From: CAVVDY01 sp963815775
GTDB lineage: Bacteria; Acidobacteriota; Terriglobia; Terriglobales; Acidobacteriaceae
Assembly (NCBI GenBank): GCA_963815775.1
Contig: CAWFIB010000029.1
Coordinates: forward strand, 225,175-289,174
Direction of reading: 5' to 3'
DNA: 64,000 nt
The position numbers and the translations under genes were made by a program. Shown piece by piece: positions 60,050 to 64,000 of this stretch (its first letter is position 1; every line of letters begins with the position of its first letter). The notes beneath the pieces were generated by a model that was not told the origin of the DNA, made no database searches, and saw only the letters and a list, made by a program, of their open reading frames with translations.

Positions 60050-60590
60050 TGGTTAGCGGGAAGCTGCCAGTGCGGGCGGCTTTGAAGGGGCACGGCTTCA
60101 GCCGTGCCGAGTCCGGCCGATGACGAAGGCCTTCAGCCCTGAGGCGAGTGGCTCGTCGCTCGAACCTCGCCGCTATCTATGTCCGATAACGAGCAAAATC
60201 TGTAAAAAATTTAAAGGCTTAAATCCTTATTTTCTTCGACTTAGCACGATTTTGTCTGTAAAATCCTGAGTCCGTGGGACTTACTTGTAAAGTCCTGCAA
60301 TCAAACGATTTATAGCCGACTCTCCCCGAGGCTGTTTGCGTCCGCTCCCAAGGATAGTGTACGGACTCGTGAGCTGGGAACAAGGAAGAAACGACCCGAG
60401 GAGGGTACGAAAGTAACCCTGCGGTCTCGTCGATTCGCGCATAGGAGTCGGGGTGTGGACGTTCTTGACTGCCACCCTTTCCCAAACGAAGGGAAAGGAT
60501 GGGGCACACCACATGGTTGGTGGTTCAAACAAAGAAAGGGCCGGCCACCTGCACCGCGCTGGTGAGCTTCCGCGGGTCACTGGCCCTTCG
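60050..60590. other. Long intergenic region with repeats and possible structured RNA
   Basis: About 540 bases without a protein gene. It holds the palindromic repeat GGCACGGCT-TC-AGCCGTGCC (60089-60108) and a second CTTCAGCCCTGAGG block (60131-60144). An AT-rich patch lies at 60195-60300, and the hairpin CCTTTCCC-AAACGAA-GGGAAAGG at 60476-60498. An imperfect stem, GGGCC...GGCCC, spans 60539-60586. Short open frames on the minus strand have no ribosome-binding sites. Confidence 0.55.
60081..60148. repeat. Dispersed palindromic repeat (CTTCAGCC family), double unit
   Basis: TTTGAAGGGGCACGGCTTC with the perfect palindrome GGCACGGCT-TC-AGCCGTGCC at 60089-60108, then AAGGCCTTCAGCCCTGAGGC at 60126-60145. 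The leader and the CTTCAGCCCTGAGG part match the segment at 51465-51500, so this is a recurring element. Confidence 0.85.
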
Positions 60591-60619
60591 TTGACACCCT
60601 CCCGGCCCAGACCTATACT
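60591..60619 (+). promoter_or_regulatory. Consensus sigma-70 promoter
   Basis: TTGACA (60591-60596), exactly 17 bases, TATACT (60614-60619). The start point would be near 60626, giving a leader of about 20 bases that holds only the GAGGAGGAG ribosome-binding site before the ATG at 60647. This is the best promoter in the window. Confidence 0.85.
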
Positions 60620-60646
60620 CCCGAACAACTACGAGGAGGAGTTGCC

Positions 60647-61723
60647 ATGAAACATCTGCTTGCGACTCTCACGATTGCGCTCTTTGCCCTCATCACACTG
60701 AACACAGCACAGGCACAGCAGCACCCGCCCACACTCACGGCTCAAGACAGCGGCACGACCAGCGGGTTGATTGCCGTCAGCCCGGTAAATCCCCGGGTGG
60801 TTTGGGCCTCGGGTCGCGATGGCACATTTGTCCTGACCACCGATGGCGGAGAACACTGGAAGGCGGGAGTGGTTCCCGGAGCGGAGGCGCTTCAATTTCG
60901 CGACGTGGAAGGCGTCAGCGCGAAGGAAGCTTACCTGCTGTCGATTGGCAGCAATGACCCCACAGATTTCCGCATCTACAAGACGGTTGACGGCGGCGCC
61001 CACTGGACAATGCAGTTTGAGAACCACAATCCCAGCGCATTCTACGATTGCTTTGCGTTCTGGACGCCCAACAAGGGAATCGCGCACAGCGACTCGGTGA
61101 ACGGTGTCTTTCCTGACCTGCGCACGCTCAATGGAACCACCTGGCAGGACATCAGCGCTAATATGCCGCCCGCGCTGCCGGGAGAGGGATCCTTTGCCGC
61201 GAGCGGCACTTGCGTGGCGACCCAAGGCGGGCAAAATGCCTGGATCGCGACCGGCGCTACGAGCATTGCGAGGGTCCTGACTACGCGCGATGGAGGCGAT
61301 ACCTGGAACGCCTACAACACTCCGCTGGTCACCGGACCGAGCGCGGGTGCGTTTACGGTTGCCTTCCGCAATCCCTGGAATGGAATTGTGGGCGGTGGCG
61401 ATCTGGATCCTAACGACCCGAATAGCGCCGGAACAGCGGTCTCGAGTGACGGGGGCGTGACGTGGACCTTGACGAATCCTCCTCCCGTCACCGGAGCGAT
61501 CTTCGGATTGGCTTACACGCCGGGAGCCGGCGGCAACGGCGGAAAGGGCGACCGCACTGTGGTCATCACGGCCAACGCGGGAGGCGCGGCGTGGACTCCG
61601 GATGAAGGAACCACGTGGTATTCCTTGCCCGGCGTGACGGGATATTGGGCGGTGGCTTTTGCCAGTCCGAAAGCCGGGTGGCTGGTGGGCACGGACGGTC
61701 GCATCCTCAAGATTAGTTTTTAA
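60647..61723 (+). CDS. Secreted YCF48/BNR-type beta-propeller protein
   Basis: A 358 aa exported protein with a signal peptide (HLLATLTIALFALITLNTAQ) and repeated propeller units of the YCF48/Asp-box type: TTDGGEHWKAG, TVDGGAHWTMQF, TRDGGDTWNAYN, SSDGGVTWTLTN and TPDEGTTWYSLP, each separated by about 50-70 residues and followed by a strand such as AYLLSIGSN or GWLVGTDGRILK. YCF48 helps photosystem II assembly in phototrophs; in acidobacteria such proteins are oxidoreductase- or sialidase-like with unknown partners. It has the strongest promoter of the window and an ideal ribosome-binding site, so it is probably well expressed. Confidence 0.9.
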   Translation: MKHLLATLTIALFALITLNTAQAQQHPPTLTAQDSGTTSGLIAVSPVNPRVVWASGRDGTFVLTTDGGEHWKAGVVPGAEALQFRDVEGVSAKEAYLLSIGSNDPTDFRIYKTVDGGAHWTMQFENHNPSAFYDCFAFWTPNKGIAHSDSVNGVFPDLRTLNGTTWQDISANMPPALPGEGSFAASGTCVATQGGQNAWIATGATSIARVLTTRDGGDTWNAYNTPLVTGPSAGAFTVAFRNPWNGIVGGGDLDPNDPNSAGTAVSSDGGVTWTLTNPPPVTGAIFGLAYTPGAGGNGGKGDRTVVITANAGGAAWTPDEGTTWYSLPGVTGYWAVAFASPKAGWLVGTDGRILKISF

Positions 61724-62108
61724 GCGGCGAAGGGCGAGGGTAGTCTCTCAATCGGAATTGACCCGGCATCAGCCCTTCGACACGAATAGGTCCACTGGCG
61801 GGAAAATCGTTCCATCAAGCGCTTCAAGACGAGGCTGACAGTCAGCAGACTGAGAGACGCCAGGAAACGAACATCCTGAAGATGAACGTGACGCGGCGGC
61901 CGAAGTGGTCGGAAAAACCTCCCGGAGTGGATCGCGCCCATAAGACTTGAGGCCAGGCTGGCTGGGCCCGCCATCCCATGCTGGCATCCTGGAGATGCCG
62001 AACTCCATGGCGATCAGCGGAACGACGCCGGCATGAAAACTACAAGACTCCCGAAAGAACTTCCCCGCCAGCGATCAGATCCACCACTGCGTGGCGGTCA
62101 TAGGGGTT
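61724..62108. other. Intergenic region, no gene recognised
   Basis: About 385 bases between convergent genes (YCF48-like and esterase). Two minus-strand frames of 79-84 codons exist but neither has a ribosome-binding site or a recognisable domain, and both are arginine/proline-rich like noncoding high-GC DNA. A decayed gene is possible; I cannot name one. Confidence 0.45.
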
Positions 62109-62813
62109 CTACTCCAGATACGCCCGCGCCATGGGCCGCCACCAGGGCCAGTCGTGATAGCTTTGGTCGCCCCAGACATAGAGTTCGTGGCGAATGCCGC
62201 GCCAGCGCATGATACCCGCCATGTGCTCGTTGTCGCTCCAGCACATGTCCCACTCGCCGGTGGAGAGCACGGTACGAATGTGGTTGTACTTCCACCCGTC
62301 GGTGCAGTTGGCGAGATAGTCGACCGGGTTATTGAAGTAGACGTCGTCGCCATACCAGCCGTTCATGTAGCGCCGAATATCGAACGATCCGGCCATGGTG
62401 ACACAGCCGGTGACCATGTCGGGATGACGGAAGGTGAAATTCAGGGCGTGGTAAGCGCCGAAACTGCAACCGGTGAGGATGGTGCGCGGCGTCCAGTTCT
62501 TGTTCCACATCAAGGGGAAGACATCGTTGATGAGGTACTGCTCGTACTGCAAGTGGCGCTGCACCCGCCAATAAGGATGCGCGCGCTTGTTGTACCAGCT
62601 CTCGCTATCGACGCTGTCGACGCAGTAGATCTGAAGCTGTCCGTTGTCGAGGCGGTCGGCAACGGCAGCGACCATCTTGTTGTCTTCATATTCGTAGAAA
62701 CGGCCTTGCGAGGTAGGAAACACCAGGACTTTGGTCCCGCCGTGGCCAAAGCAAAGCAGTTCCATATCGCGTTGCAGGTCCCTGGACCACCACTTGTGAT
62801 ATTCGCGATGCAA
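62109..62813 (-). CDS. Esterase-family alpha/beta hydrolase
   Basis: A 234 aa cytoplasmic (no signal peptide) hydrolase of the putative esterase family (like feruloyl esterases or esterase D). KWWSRDLQRDMELLCFGHGG opens the domain; TGCSFGAYHALNFTFRHPDM holds the nucleophile elbow G-C-S-F-G with Ser at about residue 117. The end WGDQSYHDWPWWRPM carries the catalytic His, and Asp comes from the region around WDMCWSDNEH. In homologues these proteins cleave esters or release acyl groups. It is divergent from the second esterase gene at 62991, about 180 bases away. Confidence 0.88.
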   Translation of the reverse strand: MHREYHKWWSRDLQRDMELLCFGHGGTKVLVFPTSQGRFYEYEDNKMVAAVADRLDNGQLQIYCVDSVDSESWYNKRAHPYWRVQRHLQYEQYLINDVFPLMWNKNWTPRTILTGCSFGAYHALNFTFRHPDMVTGCVTMAGSFDIRRYMNGWYGDDVYFNNPVDYLANCTDGWKYNHIRTVLSTGEWDMCWSDNEHMAGIMRWRGIRHELYVWGDQSYHDWPWWRPMARAYLE

Positions 62814-62990
62814 GTTGTCGGGCCTCGTGAATGAATTTTTGTTGTTACGAAAATCGCGTCTGCTAATCTAAGACACTACTTTTTGGAAACGGTGCCTCGA
62901 AGACCGCAAAAGCCAGGCTCGCAAACTCGGCGGCCCAGCCGTCGCGCCGGGGGCGGAGTCCGTGCCAAAGAAAAACACAATATTACAGGA

Positions 62991-63833
62991 ATGGCCACAG
63001 AACCGATCATTTCCAACCCAACAGCTGCCCTGACGCAGGCCCTGGCGGCGCAGAGCGACCTTAAGTCGCGGCTGTTCAAGCACCAGCAGTTCGCCAGCGC
63101 TCTGGTCGACGACAAGCACGATTTCATCGTATATGTTCCTCCAACCTATGCCGCGGAGCAGGAGCGGCTGTTTCCTGTGCTGTTCATGCAGGATGGGCAA
63201 AACCTGTTCGATCCGGGGACCTCCTTCATCCAGGACAAGTACTGGCGCATGGGCGAGACCGCAGACACGCTGATCCGCGCAGGGGAAATCGAGCCCCTGG
63301 TGATCGTCGGTGTCTACAACACTGGAGACCACCGCATCGACGAGTACACACCGGTTGAGGACCGGCGCCTCGGCGGAGGCCAGGCGGACGCATACGGGCA
63401 GATGCTGGTCGAAGAGTTACGTCTCTTCCTTGCCCACAAGTATCGGGTGCTGATCTCCGGGGCCAATTGCGGCATTGGTGGGTCATCGCTGGGCGGCCTG
63501 GTTTCGATGTATCTGGGCCTTCGCTACCCTGAGGTGTTTGGCAAGCTGGCCATCCTGTCACCCTCGGTGTGGTGGCGTGGCCGCGCGATCTTAAAGACGG
63601 TGTCCAAGCTTCCGCGTAACACCGGCCAGCGCATCTGGCTGGATATCGGAACCAATGAGAGCCCCAGGGCGCTGCCGGACGTTCGCCTGTTGAAAGCCGC
63701 GCTGGAGGGTAAAGGCTGGCGCGAGAATGCCGATCTGGGCTACATGGAAGCGGAAGGCGCCGACCACAGCGAATCGGCCTGGGCGGAAAGAGTCGCGCCC
63801 ATGCTGAAATTCTTGTTTCCGCCTCCTAAATAA
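62991..63833 (+). CDS. Alpha/beta hydrolase (feruloyl-esterase/Fes-like)
   Basis: A 280 aa hydrolase of the putative esterase/IroE-like family. KHDFIVYVPPTYAAEQERLF, then FPVLFMQDGQNLFDPG (oxyanion side) and GIGGSSLGGLVSMYLGLRYP with the GGSSLGG elbow (catalytic Ser) are the main marks. LSPSVWWRGRAI is a second, typical block, and GADHSESAWAERV gives the catalytic His region. The ATG at 62991 is preferred to a TTG at 62883, which would add a basic disordered stretch. Family members cleave aryl, feruloyl or siderophore esters. It is not obviously in an operon with the next, truncated gene. Confidence 0.87.
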   Translation: MATEPIISNPTAALTQALAAQSDLKSRLFKHQQFASALVDDKHDFIVYVPPTYAAEQERLFPVLFMQDGQNLFDPGTSFIQDKYWRMGETADTLIRAGEIEPLVIVGVYNTGDHRIDEYTPVEDRRLGGGQADAYGQMLVEELRLFLAHKYRVLISGANCGIGGSSLGGLVSMYLGLRYPEVFGKLAILSPSVWWRGRAILKTVSKLPRNTGQRIWLDIGTNESPRALPDVRLLKAALEGKGWRENADLGYMEAEGADHSESAWAERVAPMLKFLFPPPK

Positions 63834-63895
63834 AGGCTGCGAATACTGCCGAATGCAAACGCCGCGGCCGGTCGGCGGCGCAGGGAGAGTTCTCT

Positions 63896-64000
63896 ATGCA
63901 ACTGGATCGCACCATCAAGACAATGCTGGGGCTGATTGTTCTTCTTCTCGGAATCATTGCATTTCGCCCCCTGGTTAATCCTTCGCCGGTGCTTGCCCAG
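63896..64000 (+). CDS. Start of a gene cut by the window end (exported or membrane protein)
   Basis: ATG at 63896 preceded by CAGGGAGAG. The 35 visible residues, QLDRTIKTMLGLIVLLLGII then AFRPLVNPSPVLAQ, form an N-terminal membrane anchor or signal with a short positive start. Such a short leader followed by FRPLVNPSPVLAQ is common in small exported acidobacterial proteins, but the function cannot be known from this much. Confidence 0.6.
   Translation, partial: MQLDRTIKTMLGLIVLLLGIIAFRPLVNPSPVLAQ

Noticed and set aside
60463..60510. Rho-independent terminator at CCTTTCCC-AAACGAA-GGGAAAGG
   Set aside because: No U-tract follows on either strand and no gene ends nearby; better described as a repeat or RNA hairpin.
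61769..62008. Minus-strand frames of about 80 codons between the YCF48-like gene and the esterase
   Set aside because: Arg/Pro/Ser-rich as expected of noncoding high-GC DNA, with no start signal or motif; two frames compete over the same span.

Overview
The window is GC-rich, densely coded DNA, most likely from an acidobacterium close to the Koribacter/Acidobacteriaceae group. This is inferred from gene content: a large carboxypeptidase-regulatory-type TonB receptor, a TIGR03790-like secreted protein, a PEP-CTERM protein, a SYLF protein, coproheme-decarboxylase haem synthesis, a fused AroD-AroE, serine/threonine-kinase/TPR genes, and many small palindromic intergenic repeats. No phage, insertion sequence, CRISPR array or rRNA was seen.

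Layout. 1-3.3 kb is the end of an exopolysaccharide cluster: a sugar-phosphate transferase and two glycosyltransferases. 3.3-5.5 kb holds msrB, a DedA membrane protein and the coproheme decarboxylase hemQ. 5.5-9.5 kb carries a decayed gene tail, a PEP-CTERM protein with its own promoter and palindrome, tRNA-Leu(UAA), a secreted BNR protein and a periplasmic foldase. 9.8-13.5 kb is a TetR-controlled HlyD/TolC export module without an inner-membrane pump. 13.5-17.2 kb is housekeeping: gpsA, plsY, thpR, cinA. 17.3-19.3 kb is a PAS-PAS-GGDEF cyclase and a small divergent gene. 19.4-25.5 kb is a decay zone: a three-hairpin repeat, a DinB remnant, an intact TIGR03790-like gene, a kinase/TPR gene broken by many frameshifts, and a broken small lipoprotein gene.

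25.5-32.5 kb has a CAP protein, pyrD, a secreted alkaline phosphatase, and a very large GH18-like/CE4/GT2 fusion probably making a deacetylated amino-sugar polymer. 32.6-44.3 kb is mostly core metabolism and quality control: panB/panC, SYLF, htpX, proS, xseA and an AroD-AroE fusion with a lysine-rich tail. 44.7-48.6 kb has a lone GvpL/GvpF-type protein and a TonB receptor, followed by tRNA-Ser(UGA).

The most interesting region is 49.3-53.9 kb: four co-directional genes for an ATP-grasp ligase, a GCS2-type carboxylate-amine ligase, an M29-like metallopeptidase and a second atypical ATP-grasp-like protein. They look like a pathway that builds and trims an unidentified amide-linked small molecule. 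It ends against a PIN-toxin/Phd-antitoxin pair and an Nfn-like flavoprotein pair. 57-64 kb is mostly envelope and secreted hydrolases (PAP2, phosphoesterase, M23 peptidase, YCF48-like propeller, two esterases), plus the start of a gene cut by the window end. Starts were chosen from ribosome-binding sites and gene overlaps. All functions are read from protein motifs by eye, without database searches.
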